In this document: positions 26,288 through 38,305 of the stretch, piece by piece | How the letters are laid out: every line of letters starts with the position of its first letter | How positions within the stretch are numbered: the stretch's first letter is position 1 | Assembly (NCBI GenBank): GCA_030435675.1 | Contig: JAUCMV010000025.1 | Span: 1-40,345, forward strand | DNA: 40,345 nt | Reading direction: 5' to 3' | Source of the DNA: Steinernema hermaphroditum | Taxonomy: Eukaryota > Nematoda > Chromadorea > Rhabditida > Steinernematidae | Notes under the pieces: generated by a model | Databases searched by the model: none | The model's input: the letters and a program-made list of their open reading frames with translations, nothing else | What the model was told of the DNA's origin: nothing | Program-made: the position numbers and the translations under genes

Positions 26288-26679
26288 GAAGAGGAATCAC
26301 CTTCGTTCCCAGCGAATGGAATCTCTTCAAGAGAATGTCCAAAGACCAACCTCGCACCAACAACGGTATGGAAGCCTGGCACGGGATCATCAACAGGAGC
26401 GTTTCCCGATCGCCTACAATGACCGGCTTACTGAATGTGATCGAAAGAGAGGAACTGTACGCACGTCAAGTATATCGTGAGTACACGATTAAGCCGTCAA
26501 AGGGGCTTCGGCAGCGCTCGCAACGTTTTAATTACAAACAGCACAGTAAGGAGCTTCATTCCATCGTCGATCAGTATGACGACTACAAGGAGAATCCCAT
26601 AGATTATCTTCAAAAACTGGCTGTACATTGCAGCAACGGATGGATCGCGCCACAGCCTGCTCAAGATGAGGAACAGTAG
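26253..26679 (+). pseudogene. MULE transposase C-terminal fragment (unit 2)
   Basis: Same RTNNxxExWHxxxN-containing fragment as 10280-10706; lacks the catalytic part. Confidence 0.7.
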
Positions 26680-26919
26680 GACGCTTCCCCGTAACCCTCA
26701 TAATTTTGTTTGTTGTTTTTTGAATTTGTTGTTTAAAGTCTGTTGTTAAAAACTTCATTTCTCGGATTGTCGGGGTGGAATTGTCGGGGTGGAAAAGTAC
26801 GGGGTGGAAAAGTACGGGGTGGAAAAAAATTGGGGTGGAAAAGTACGGGGTGGAAAAGTAGGGGGTGGAAAAGTACGGGGTGGAAATGTCGGGGTGGAAA
26901 AGTACGGGGTGGAATTGTC

Positions 26920-27451
26920 ATGACGGCGCGGCGGTCGAGCGAGCGCGTCTTGCGCGCTTAATTAACATTTGTTTGAATTAAAAAGTGGGGAAAAAGTAAG
27001 CAAAAATGATCTCGAGGGACGTTTTAGAGATTGTTCGGAGACTGAATGAAGAGGCGTCAAGAGAATAAGCTCAGCCACGTCTACGCAAGGGTTAATCAGG
27101 CCGGAGTTATCGAAATCGTGATAAACGATACAGAACAGGAGTTCTGTCCAAAATTTGGATAGCTCAAAATCAAAAGCCATTGTGCTCCCAGAAATCGAAA
27201 CATTGCACAATAAATCGTTGTTTTGGGAGATAAATGCCTTTTTTACGTTTGATTCGCTATGGGTTCAAGAAGTGACGCTTCTGATTCTGATCGGATTCCG
27301 AAGTGAAGACGGAACTCAAAATCGACATGGTGCTTCCAGATTCTGGAATCCAGAAGTCGCAGCATTCGATGATGAATTGTTGTCCAAGGGACCAAGGGAA
27401 GTTCGAACAGGAATTCTTCTCTAGTCTCCCCTATTGTATTATATTGCAACC
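26920..27451. other. Stretch without an assignable gene (unit 2)
   Basis: Same content as 10946-11477, including the possible F-box-like trace on the minus strand. Confidence 0.35.
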
Positions 27452-27548
27452 CATGCTTTTTGATGGACGTATCGGTTCATCGGCGGAGCAGGTAAACGGA
27501 GGCGTTGGCGACGGTCCGCCTCAGTGAGGAGCCCTGCTGCGGATCTCG
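27452..27548 (-). promoter_or_regulatory. F-box-type upstream module, copy b (unit 2)
   Basis: Identical to 11478-11574. Confidence 0.5.
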
Positions 27549-27969
27549 CAAAAGTGTTTCATACCATAATCATCAAGCCACTGATCTAAGAAATTAATAC
27601 TAAAGGGAGTAATGTCGCCTGGAGACCGCTCCACTACCGTAATCCTATTGCAATTCGGGATATTTCCTGCGTAAGTTCCGTTGTTGATCAACTTGCAGGG
27701 CGATCACTCTTCGAGCGTCTTGTATGAGATGCTAAGTTATCACTTCAATTCACTTGTTCCGATTCATCACTATTTTTTGGCCTTTATTTATTCGATTCGA
27801 TTCGATTGGATCCATAAGCAGTGCTGTGCAACGCAAGGAGTACGAAGAAAAATGTTTATCTACATCTTTCGTTCACAATAAAATGGCCACAATCGACGTT
27901 TTTTCCGTGTCGTAGCAAAATTCCGTGTCGAGAACTGATGCCACTGCTTCCACTGTATCCTTTCCTTAC
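27549..27969. other. Stretch without an assignable gene (unit 2)
   Basis: Same content as 11575-11995. Confidence 0.4.
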
Positions 27970-28060
27970 ATCTTGTGCCTCTCCGAGGATTCGCTGTAAC
28001 CCTTGTACAGTCTCGGGTGAGACGCGCACACCCTCAAATCTGAAGTTATTATAAAGGTCT
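27970..28060 (-). pseudogene. Isolated exon of an unidentified gene (unit 2)
   Basis: Identical to 11996-12086. Confidence 0.4.
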
Positions 28061-28195
28061 CTGTAGTTATTAGAAAGAGAAAAGCCAGCCGCTCTTACAG
28101 TGCTGCGAACAGCTGGGAAGAATTCGTTTTTTTTTCTAATGTACAGATTAACTAAACGTCAAAAGAGTTCGTGGTTCGTGGTCCTGATAAAAATC

Positions 28196-28284
28196 TAATG
28201 GTTGCTATCGTGGGCAAGAACAGGCAAGCGGAGGTGCCGGCGACGCGGTCGCCTAAATGAGGAGCCCTGCTGCGCGCCTCTCTT
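28196..28284 (-). promoter_or_regulatory. F-box-type upstream module, copy c (unit 2)
   Basis: Identical to 12222-12310. Confidence 0.5.
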
Positions 28285-28419
28285 ATCCCCTCGAGGAACC
28301 CTCGATCAGGCGCTGATCATCAGTTACCAAACTCCACGTCTTCGTATTCATTAACAAAACCATAACAAAAACAAATCTAAATCTGTGATGGGAATCTTCT
28401 CTAGTATCGGAACTTCTTC

Positions 28420-28639
28420 TCAAACTTCACAGGACTCGACGTTGTCGAAGTTGTTGATGACGCACTCATCTTCTTGGAGGACCTCGTAGAACTTCTCGGG
28501 AGTCGGCTTCGCTGAGAGGAATCGGGTGGAAAGCGCGTAGTTCGATCTGCGCGTCTTCAACGGTGAAACATTGAGAGGAGAGCTTCGATTCGAGCTTGCT
28601 GAGGCTTCCCGGCTCGCAGACGAGTTCGAGTTTGGCGCC
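28420..28639 (-). pseudogene. TACO1/YebC-family C-terminal fragment (unit 2)
   Basis: Identical to 12446-12665, with the same frameshift. Confidence 0.75.
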
Positions 28640-28819
28640 TTAAAGCCCTAAAGCCCACTTTCTCAAACCAGTAGAATATTATGGGATGAGCTTTCATCAC
28701 TGTCCTTCGGTTTGCGGTCTCACCCTCGTCGAAAGATTTGGTATTTACCGAATATGTCGACGACCCCTTAACTGAACTGCCAGTTCATGCTTTCCAGTTC
28801 ATGCTTTTGCCAGTTCAAG

Positions 28820-29243
28820 ATGTTCGAGAACATAATCTGCAGCACTTGGAAACGCCACACCCCCCCCCCCCCAACATTTCACGAAAATACAAATGAATGA
28901 ACCTGTCATTTATACAGTACATCGCCATCGATTTCTGGGCTTCGTGTTTAAATAAAATGGTCTCTTGCGCTTAGAACTTCGAGTCATGGTCTCAAGACAA
29001 GGCGGCGACTCTGGTTGGGAGTAATACAAAAGACGGCATTCGAATTCTCCATCGCGTTTCCACAAATCGAAGAGCTCGATGAGTAACTCTTCCTCCACTC
29101 GAAAGTTACCGCGCAGAGAAACATATCTCCCCTCTCCCCCTTAGAGTGAAGTGTTTGACATCTTGAAGGATGGATGGTGGCCATTCGTCAACCAGCTTAA
29201 TTTGAGATAGACGTAGGTTGTTGCAGATATTACTTATGGAAGG
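28820..29243 (-). pseudogene. F-box-like gene 3' relic (unit 2, noisy)
   Basis: Same relic as 12846-13255, but with a 13-C run (28860-28872), an extra C in the CCCCTTAG stretch near 29140 and other small indels. These break the frame earlier than in unit 1. Confidence 0.75.
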
Positions 29244-30080
29244 CGTATGACCGTTTGGGGACACCAATAGGGTTGTCGAATCGAATCGAATCGAATACTT
29301 GAGTTTTTACGAATATCAAATATTCGATTCGATTCGAAATTCGAAGATCTCGAATATCGAATATTCGATTCGATATTCGAAGAGGTGCGGAATATCGAAT
29401 CAAAATATGTTCTGGGTCTCGACGCGACAAAGTTCCGCCATTAAATAGCGTGCTTCCTACTATCATTGGAAGTGTGGATTTCTTTTTATCTTGCAAGAAT
29501 GGGTGGTTGTAGTTTGGTGTGGAAGCACTATAAGCGCAGCGGAAACACCGCGGTTTGCAACTAATGCTTGCGGCGTTTTGCGGTTGGGCACAACCGGTGT
29601 CGCTGCACGCGACTCGGAGCGGCAGGATTTCCGCGCAATTCAAGATTCAAACCACGGAGCTGCTGATTTCCCGCGCAATTCAAGATTCAAACTACGGAGC
29701 TGCTGATTTCCCGCTGCACTTTGGAAGGAACAGAAGACTTTTTACTTGGTGAGCGAGGCCAGAGAAGATTCGCGAAGAAGCGCGCGAGAGGCAGAAGTGC
29801 AAGGAGGGAATTTGTTGCGTTGTTTCTGGTTGTTCACCGTTTGAGTGTCACCGCAGTGTTTTCTGCGATTTGCGGCTTTTATTGTTGCTATTTCGAACGC
29901 GAGTAAATCGTTTGTAACCGCGATTCTCGTGTACTCGGTAATTCTCGGTGTTTACTATGTGCTCAGACTACCAAACTCTATTCTGTTCGGATTCGGTATT
30001 TCCCTACGTGCATGTGATTGCCAATCCTCTATTCCGGACTCAGTAGATACTACGTGCTGTGACTACTTGCGGAAAATCAG

Positions 30081-33000
30081 TTGACGTTCCGGATCAACGT
30101 CATCGACAAGGAAGGGAGCGAAACCCGCGTGGCACGGACTGCGGACCATCTTCTACGTGCTGAAGAGGCCCAGTTCGGAACGGCGAGCCCGTCAATTCTC
30201 CATACGCACCCCGAGAGCAAGCGACCGCGCGCCGGCGCTTTAACCGGGACCACTTCACCCCTTTGGAATCATCTGAAGAAGGCTCACGCAGAAATGGAAT
30301 TGGGAGAAAATCGAACGAACAAGATGCAAGTGCAAGAAGCGGAGCAGCTTTCGAAGCGAGCTGCACAAACTTGCATCACCGACTACGCGGAAGACTGGCA
30401 CAAGCAGCGATCGCAGAAGTTCGAGACGCTGCTTGTTAAGTTCATTGCGGACGCGAATCTAAGCGAAATATCGTTGAATATCAATCTTTCAAGTGCACTT
30501 GAGCGATTTAATGATGGTAACGTTAAGGTAGGTCGTAGGATTTCCAGATCTCACTTAAAAATAACACTTTTTATGAGTTACAGATGCCTAGCCGGCACGA
30601 GATCTCAGGCCCGTTTTGACCGATCGTGGAATATCAGAAAGCTAAGGACCGAACGCAATCGATTTTTTCGGGGAAAGCCTCACAAGGGAAGGCTCCCAAG
30701 TGCCAGACGCGGATCGGGTTGAGATATGGTGGGGGTGATAGAGCTTGGTGTGGGCAATCACGCGCACACCGAATCCCGTGCCCTCAATCAAGGTTCACTA
30801 CCTAAACACCCTTTGAAAGTTAGGCCCATGTGAATATAGTCGACTTCGGCAACGTCGATGAGAACGGGCTTGTGGCCGAACTGGATAATGCCTTGATTGC
30901 CATTTTGTGGTTCAGTTCAGGTTCGACTTCGCTTGGTCCCATATTTTTCTCTTCACTTCCTCTACATATTTAAATTTGATTTCTTCATCGTGCTCAATCC
31001 TATCCCAGCTCCGTTATGAATGCTACCAATATTTTGATCCTCCTTGCAAGTGTACGGTGAAACATTTTACGCGGAGATTGAGGCGAGATTAGGGGCAAAC
31101 AGTAGGCCTAGTTGAGTATATAAACTGTGCAAAAAATCGGCTGCCCATATGCGCTCTATATCCGTCAAAAGACGATCCGGTATTCTTTCCACGCAACTAG
31201 AAATCCGTTTCCCACCAGTGATTCCCAAGTGGTCTATTGTGTACTTAAGGTCTCTCTGATGAGTGGATAGCGATCTATTGGATCGTTGTCCTAGGTTGTC
31301 TGGATGAACACTTTGCAACCACAACAAAATTGTAAGCTTAAGTATACACTTTGTCGTTTGGGAATCACTGGTGAGAAACGAATGTGACGTCGATGAGAAA
31401 AAATACCGGATCGTCTTTTGACGGGTATAGAACGCATATGGGCAGCCGATTTTTTGCACAGTTTATATACTCAACTAGGCCTACTGTTTGCCCCCCTGTT
31501 TGTCTCGCCTCAATCTCCGCGTAAAATGTTTCACCGTACTCTTGCAAGGAGGATCAAAATATTTGGTAGCATTCATAACTGAAGCTAAGATAGGATTGAG
31601 TGCGAGGAAGCAAACAAATTTAAATATGTTGGAGAAGTGAGAAGAAAAAAATATGGGCCGGAGCGAAGTCGAACCTGAACCACAAAAATGTCGGCCAAGG
31701 CACTATCCAGTTCGGCCATAAGCCCGTTCTCATCAACGTTGCCGAAGTCGACTATATTCGTATGGGCCTAACTTTCGATGGGTGTTTAGGTAGTGAACCT
31801 TGATTGAGGGCACGGGATTGTGCGCATGACTGCCTACACCAAGCTCTATCACCCCACCATATCTCAACCCGATCCGCGTCTGGCACTTGGGAGCCTTCCC
31901 TTGTTAGTGTAACCGCCGACTCGTATACAGAGGGACTCATTCCTTGTTCGCGTAAGTGCTCAACTGTGGTCCTCGCAATAGTTTGTTATCTTTAGTATTA
32001 CCACCCATTTGCTGACATCCGACTTTCGGTCGGTCAGCGAAATAATCGCGATCGTTCCATGTGCAGAAAATAAACTTACCGCAGTCAATTTAAGCAGCTT
32101 GGTAGCCGAGAACTTGAAGTCGCTGGAGATCTCCCTTTCTGACGTTGTGCGCATTACGTGCGATGGCGCTGCTAATATGTCAGCAATGTGTGACACTCTT
32201 GGTGTTGCTTCGTGTGTTTCTCTATAAGAAATGTCATCTGAATTAGTTCCCTTTTCAGAATTCATTGCTTTTTGTCATAATGTGCATCTGATCTTCAAAT
32301 CTGCTCTGGAAAGATGTGTGAGAGCCGACGAGTTGGTCAAGAAGGCCACCGAGATTGTCGTCTTCTTTCCGAAGAAGTAATTGTCAGACAGCAGCATTGG
32401 CGGACATCGAGAACGTTATCGATAAAGAAGTTCATGGTCCGGACTCTAACTTCCACTGACGCTTTTAGAAAACGGCCTGCCCGACCCGATGGGAATTCGG
32501 TAACTGAATGTGTTGAATCTGTTGTTGAAAAGGAGGAGGCTCTGCTGCGCTATGCTTTAAGTAGCGTCGAATCGTCGCTCGGTGCAAGCCTCAAGCATCA
32601 GTCAACTGAGTCCTGTTGATTTCGAAGATCTGCGCCATATCATGAACCCCATTGAAACCATTGGAGCACGCGACAAATTTGGTAATCCCTTCTACACTTT
32701 TTTTTGCAGAATTTGGAGCTTTTTAGGCGTCCGGATCTGAAGCGCACGTTGGAATTCTGCCATTTCTGGTGAAACAGCTGACGAAAAATTATGCGAGAAT
32801 CTTAAAACAACGTCGCGAAGTGATGAGGTCAGCAGCTTGGCCTTCTTCTTGTCGGAAGAGTGCAAGCGTCGATTAAATCAGTACAAAAGCAACGAAAACA
32901 TCGAACTGGCCTATTTTCTGGACCCTCGGTTCCATAGGTACGTTGGTGTGTCGTTGATTCCAATAACTGATATGTTCAGAAAACGATTCCTTCCCGTTTC

Positions 33001-33692
33001 TACTTGGAACGAAATTGCTTCTCGTTCGCCGCCGTCTCCTCGGACAACTTGCCTCCAAAAGTACGCACGCTGTCGGAGATTATGACGCAGCTCGTCGAAA
33101 ACATTGAAAAATGTCCCCTACCATGGAGAGAAGGTTCACTGCTGAAGAGGCGCTGCACTTAATGACGGAGAAAGATGATGATGAAGCATCAGATATGGAA
33201 GGCGAAGAATCAGAGCCAAAGCCGCAACTTCCGCTTTGACTGGCTGACTAACACAGATGAGCAGAAAAACCATTCCCGTCTTGCACCGGTTCAATCTCAG
33301 GAGGAGAGGAAAGCTGACGTAAAATCTACTACTTTTTTCGATTGTAAACGCAAAAATGTCTTCTAGGATGAGATCAATCGTTTCAAGGAGGTAGCTATGG
33401 AAGAATTGCCCATGCCAAATGATTACGGGAATCGCCGCTGTCTCCAGTGGTGGACAAAACGGAGGCACGATTTTCCGAACTTATCGTTGATGGCAAGACG
33501 CGTGTTCTCGTTGCAGGCTTCAATGTTGAATCAGAAAGAGCCTTTTCGCAGGCTAGTCTACTATTTGCAAACAAGTTGCGGGACACGTCTGTCAAGGAAA
33601 AAGCCGAGAAGCTGCTGGTAGTGAAGGCCGCTGCAAGAAACGAAACGTCCACACCAGATCCCGAAGACGACTACAGTGACGCGGAAGAGTGA
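30081..33692 (+). pseudogene. hAT transposase gene (noisy copy)
   Basis: Same exon order as 14113-17708. It lacks the extra C near 14228 of the other copy, so the N-terminal frame runs through the BED region here. It also lacks the long A-run, so the acidic C-terminal tail ('STPDPEDDYSDAEE') is in frame. It has several other shifts. Residue differences such as loss of 'IVEYQSFKALVRF' look like errors or decay, since the other copy matches the family better there. Confidence 0.82.
30682..31904. mobile_element. Foldback element in hAT transposase (noisy copy)
   Basis: Same ~1.2-kb palindrome, inserted at the same position between the two transposase exon parts. The two TT bases before ACAAGGG at the left end are missing here. 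Confidence 0.86.
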
Positions 33693-33944
33693 TTCCGACT
33701 TGCATTGTTTTTCTGTTAACAAAAAAGTTGCCATGTTATCGACTTTAGCTGATTCATCAGTTCGATTCGATTCGAACCTTCGAATATCGAATATTCGATT
33801 CGATTCGATATTCGAGGATCCTCGAATATCGAATATTCGGTTCGATTCGATATTCGAGGATTTTCGAATATTCGACAACCCTAGACACCAATACTGCATA
33901 CTGTCTACCAGGAGAATGGTTGTAGACAACCAATAAATATACGG

Positions 33945-34039
33945 ACTTTGATAAACCCTTCAAGCTGAAGAAAACGGGTGAAGCGATGGTACGATGTTGC
34001 TTTTCACCGCTTTCACCTGCTTGAAGGGTTTATCAAAGT
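33945..34039. repeat. Inverted repeat (unit 3)
   Basis: As 1991-2085, but the left arm and loop carry changes (CTGAAGAAAACGGGTGAAGC) that weaken the inner half of the stem. Confidence 0.8.
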
Positions 34040-34533
34040 TCGAAACCGATCTACACGAAATACCGTATGTTTATCGGGTTTCGGGTAAACACTGTATTCC
34101 TTTTCACTGTGTCATTACTAATATCTGCACATTTAGTGTCATTGTTGTCTTAACTTGTACCGATGGAGGTTCCATCACGCTTACGATGTCCATGACGAGC
34201 CAAAGCTGAATATCTGAGGTCTACGAAGTGTCGTCTCGATTACGTCAGACTGGTCCTGCCACGAATTCCAACGAACTTCTTCGCGCTTGAGCGTCGCCAG
34301 AGGAGAAAACCCTCTAACACCTTTGCGGACGACCAGAAATCTAGAGAGTGACAGTGAATCAGGCAAAAAGTAGGGCACAGTGCTATTAAAACACCAGCAC
34401 CTAGTAATACAACACGTGAGAGAAAGTTAGACTGCCACTGGTTGGGTGATTGTCACGCTGTTAGGGATTCAGTCCCCCGTGGTGTCTGACAACTTTTTAT
34501 TCGATATTCGGAAATCTTCGAAAATCTTCGAAT
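34040..34533. other. Stretch without an assignable gene (unit 3)
   Basis: Same content as 2086-2580, with one G missing from the CCAGAGGGAG site. Confidence 0.5.
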
Positions 34534-34816
34534 TCTGTTGTCTCAATAAACAGAAGTTTATGCTTCATTAGCTCATCTGTAAGTCTCTACAGCGGTTTCA
34601 GCGATTTCCCACATTTCCCAAACCTTCCGCCTTCCGACAAACCTGATCGTACCATGTGGAGACAACACTCTCCATGTACATATAGATCGTGAAGAAAACG
34701 ACGATTCCATCAGGCACGACGGAGGCCATCTCGAGGAACAAGTTACCGTAATTTCGAATAACGGCCACATCCTCACTGGATTCGAAACGAGAAGTCATCA
34801 CCAACACAATCAGCAC
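34534..34816 (-). pseudogene. XPD/ERCC2 helicase fragment A (unit 3)
   Basis: Same two exons and 56-nt intron as the other units. Confidence 0.88.
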
Positions 34817-34854
34817 GGTTCAAAGAGACACAGTGTGAAGATGCACGAGGCGAC

Positions 34855-35354
34855 GCAGGAATGACAAAGGGAAAACCTAAGTTTATTCACAAAACGAAAC
34901 GCTACAAAGTATTTACAGGTGGCGAAAACAGAAGTTGCAGTAGTTGAAAACGTTACACGTGGTGGCGATAGAAAAAACAGCGTTTCTTTGAATCGCCACA
35001 GCAACATTTTGCGAAGATCAACTGAGTGGTTCCGCCATGTACACATTAGATCGCCATCGATTTCTGGGCTTCGTGTTTTAAATGAAATAGTTTCTTGAGG
35101 CAATGCGGGAATAACATATAGAAAACGCAAGTTTATTGACAAAACAAACGCCACAGAGTATTTACAGGTGGCGAAAACAGAAGTTGCAGTACTTGGAAAC
35201 ATTAAAATCTGTGGTGAAACAAAAACGAACACTTCACAGAACCTCTACATCGACATTTCGCGAAGAACAACTGAGTGTTTCCGCCATGTACACAGTAGAT
35301 CGCCATCGATTTTCGGGCGTCGTTCTTTAATTCAAATAGTTTCCTGATCACAGA
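34855..35354 (-). repeat. 250-bp tandem duplication of F-box-like 3' end (unit 3)
   Basis: As in units 1 and 2, with single-base changes (for example ACATTAGA for ACAGTAGA). Confidence 0.85.
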
Positions 35355-36205
35355 GCATTCGCCCTTCATAGCTTCAAGAAACGGCGGCGATTCTGGTTGG
35401 GAGTAATACAAAAGACGACATTCGAATTCTCCATCGCGTTTCCACAAATCGAAGAGTTCTGTGAGTAACTCTTCCTCCACTCGAAAGTTACCGCGCAGAG
35501 AAACATATCTCCCCTCTCCCTTAGAATGAAGTGTTTGACATCTTGAAGGATGGATGGTGGCCATTCGTCGAACAGCGTAATTTCAGATAGATGTGGGTTG
35601 TTGCAGATATGATCCTTCAGAAAGTCCACTGATTCCGAACCGACGTAGGGAATGTATACATAATTGAAATAGACGCGTTTGTGGTACATCTTAAGAATCA
35701 GATGTGAGAAGTCGGAAAACTCTTCTCGGCTTAGGACGCCTTCGGCATCATCTCTCACGTAGCGCCCCTTCCAGAGAAGACGAACGGTGCTGAATTTGTT
35801 ACTATTCGTCATGTAGTTCGCGAACTGTGAAAGAGTCGACTGAATCCGATCTTCTCCGACATGTAGAACGTTCTGGCTCCGAATACCCATCTCCAACAAT
35901 CTCTTCCAAGAACCACCGACACCGTCCACACCCTGAATGCGCAAATACTGGGGTTTCACGAGTTGGAGCTCCGATGGGCGGATTGGGACGCGTAGGAAAC
36001 GTCTGCTGTCACTTCCCTCTGCAAACCCCAATACGTATTCTCCGTCGACTTTTGATACGTATATCTTGAAATATCTTCGATTTTTTATGTGTAGTTTTCC
36101 AACGCTACTCCACATCGGATCGGTGAGCTCGGCGACGGATTGCAAGCTGTGCCAGTTGAGGAGCCCGTTGACGGCGTCGATGAAGATTTCAGGGATCGAG
36201 TCCAT
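35202..36205 (-). pseudogene. F-box-like gene, frameshifted (unit 3)
   Basis: Same gene as in units 1 and 2 up to 'QDVKHFILR'. One C is missing from CTCCCCTTAG (near 35520), which shifts the last third; the shifted frame would end after 279 residues. The original frame remains readable downstream (35202-35564). Given the homopolymer context this may be a sequencing error. Confidence 0.8.
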
Positions 36206-36280
36206 GGTTTGATCGTTATGGAATGAGCGGGTAAAGGTACAAATGTGGATTTTGTGGGCTTATGCATTGCAGTGGTAGGC

Positions 36281-36383
36281 GATGCTTTTTGGTGGGCGCA
36301 TCGGTTCATAGGCGGAACAGAAAACGGAGGCGCCGGCGACGCTTAAATGAGGAGCTCGGTTGTACGCCTCCTCCCATATCAGG
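36281..36383 (-). promoter_or_regulatory. Conserved upstream module of F-box-like gene (unit 3)
   Basis: Identical to 4329-4431. Confidence 0.55.
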
Positions 36384-36601
36384 ACGTTTCACACCATGAA
36401 CATATACGAGCCCTGACCATCAGCTAGTTAAGTTCACTGACCATCAGTTAGCCTTTCTATTCCTTAAAACGAACATGAGCAGTCCTCGGAAAATGGGTCT
36501 GTCTTTATCACGTTCTCTTAACCCCGATGTTGCTAAGACCCAACAGAATTAACATGATCATAGTTTATTACACATTACAAACTATGAGCAGACCAACGAG
36601 A

Positions 36602-37251
36602 TACTGCGCGGAAATGGGAAAACTTAAGTTTATTGTCAAAAAAAGGCTTTAGAGGTCGCGGAAACAGAAGCCACAGTACTTGGAAACATTTCACGAACAT
36701 TTCATAGATTTCTGGGTTTCGTGTTCCAAATAATATGTACTGTCGCATTTAGAACTTTGAGTCATGGCCTCAAGAAAAGGCGGCGACTCTGCTTCGGGTC
36801 ATACCAAAGCTCGCATTCGAATTCTCCATAGCGTTTCACAAATCGAAGAGCTCCTCGATGAACTCCTTGTCTACAAGAAATTTAGTGTGTAGGCAAAGAT
36901 TTCTCTTTTCCCTTTTCGAATGAAATACCTAATATCTTGAAGTTTTGAGTAGCAAATGGTAGCCCTGGAGTTGATCCATGTGATGCGCACTGACGATCCT
37001 AATTAGAAGTTCGTTATTCATGTTTATTTTTCAGTATTCGATGAAATTCGATCGAATACCACCCACGACGATTCGGCAACCCTACTTAAGGCGCCTTCTT
37101 CGTACTCCCTCACGTAGCGTCTCTTCCGGACAAAATGAACGATTCCGCATTCATTTCCATTCATTGCCATGTAGTTCGTAAACTGTGAAAGAATCGACTG
37201 AATTTGGCCATCTCCGACACGTAGCAGGTTCTCGCTCCGAATACCTGTGGA
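36602..37251 (-). pseudogene. Decayed F-box-like paralogue (unit 3)
   Basis: As 4650-5300, one T shorter in a T-run. Confidence 0.75.
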
Positions 37252-37410
37252 GACACAAGGACAGGACTTCTTAGAATAGCCACACCAACATTTCATGAAT
37301 ATCAAACGAATGATCATGTCATGTACAGTGGCGGCATCAGTACTAAATAAAGCCAAGGCAATGGTACTCTTGTCGTGTCCGTGGGACACCGAGTTCGCCG
37401 CTCAAGGGCA

Positions 37411-38294
37411 TGTGTGTGGAAATCCCGTATTAAGCTCATGCTGATAGTAACCCTTTATTGGAGGAATCACATAGAAAGGGGGAAATATGATTAATGCGGA
37501 GGAGACGGAGGCGGGTGGCAGAGGAGACAGGGACAGAAGCGGCGAGGGGCGCCGAGGCGCTGACCCGCGGAGAGCGGCAAAACTAGTTGCAACAACTCTC
37601 TTTGTGTGCAGTCTGCGCGACCTTTTATAGGCAACCTCTGGAAGCGCGGAAGCGCCGGGGCAAGCCGCCGACTCGCCGGCCTCGGCGAGCTTTTGCTGGG
37701 CCGATCTCAGTTGGGATTAAATTGGGAATCAACATTAGGGGTTTTCGAATAGGGTGACATGGTGTAGCGGTAGCGGGTATCATAAGAAAATAATAAGCGG
37801 TAGCGGAAAAAGCTGGTCAGAGGTATTGTAAAGTATTGAATATGGGGACTTGGAATAGTACGTGGTGGGGAAAGTGAGAAGGGAAATGAGTGGGGAAAAG
37901 TGAATGGGGTCCTCGACACACCCTGGCTTCAGAAAATCGCCGGCCTCGGCGAATAGTGAAGGCCAAGAGTGTGGGGAAAGATAGGAATGGGGGGAATAGG
38001 ATATGTGAGGTGACAACGTATATATGCATGATAAGATGGGTATCAGGATAACATATAGATAAATATGATAAAAGAAACGGAGTAAAACAATGAATAGTGG
38101 AAGGATAAAACAATATGATACCGTTCGGTGTCTTCCGGAGGAGTAGGTCCTTGAGTGCAGCTGCCTGGCGCGAACAAGTAGTGCTCTTCTGTAGTTTCGC
38201 TGAGTGTGAGGGGTCGCGAGTCCCTACGCACTCGTTGATCCATGGACGTCTTTGGCTCCTCGGCATTTCGGGATTTCCTCCCTTGGCCAAGTGT
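37411..38294 (-). mobile_element. LTR of the gag-carrying retrotransposon (unit 3)
   Basis: As 5460-6340, with two extra bases (TGTGTGTGG) at the terminal end and one extra A in the CGGAAAAAGC run. TATA box at 37622-37629. Confidence 0.55.
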
Positions 38295-38305
38295 CTGTGC
38301 TAGTT

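Larger units (their letters stand above)
25625..26919 (+). mobile_element. MULE with minisatellite inverted repeats (unit 2)
   Basis: As 9652-10945. The right arm differs by one extra A in the C unit and by a GTAGGGGG variant of one A unit; otherwise identical. Confidence 0.8.
15973..31948. repeat. Tandem array unit 2 (15976 bp)
   Basis: Second copy of the unit. It is near-identical to unit 1 until about 28755, after which small indels and substitutions become frequent (for example a 13-C run at 28860-28872 where unit 1 has two C). It holds the only uninterrupted gag frame and an intact F-box-like gene. Confidence 0.97.
29268..33883 (+). mobile_element. hAT transposon with nested foldback (noisy copy)
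   Basis: Same insertion as 13281-17901, with TAGGGTTGTCG and CGACAACCCTA termini and GACACCAA duplications at 29260-29267 and 33884-33891. Differences are dispersed 1-3 nt indels and substitutions in coding and non-coding parts alike, ending sharply near 33725. Confidence 0.92.
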
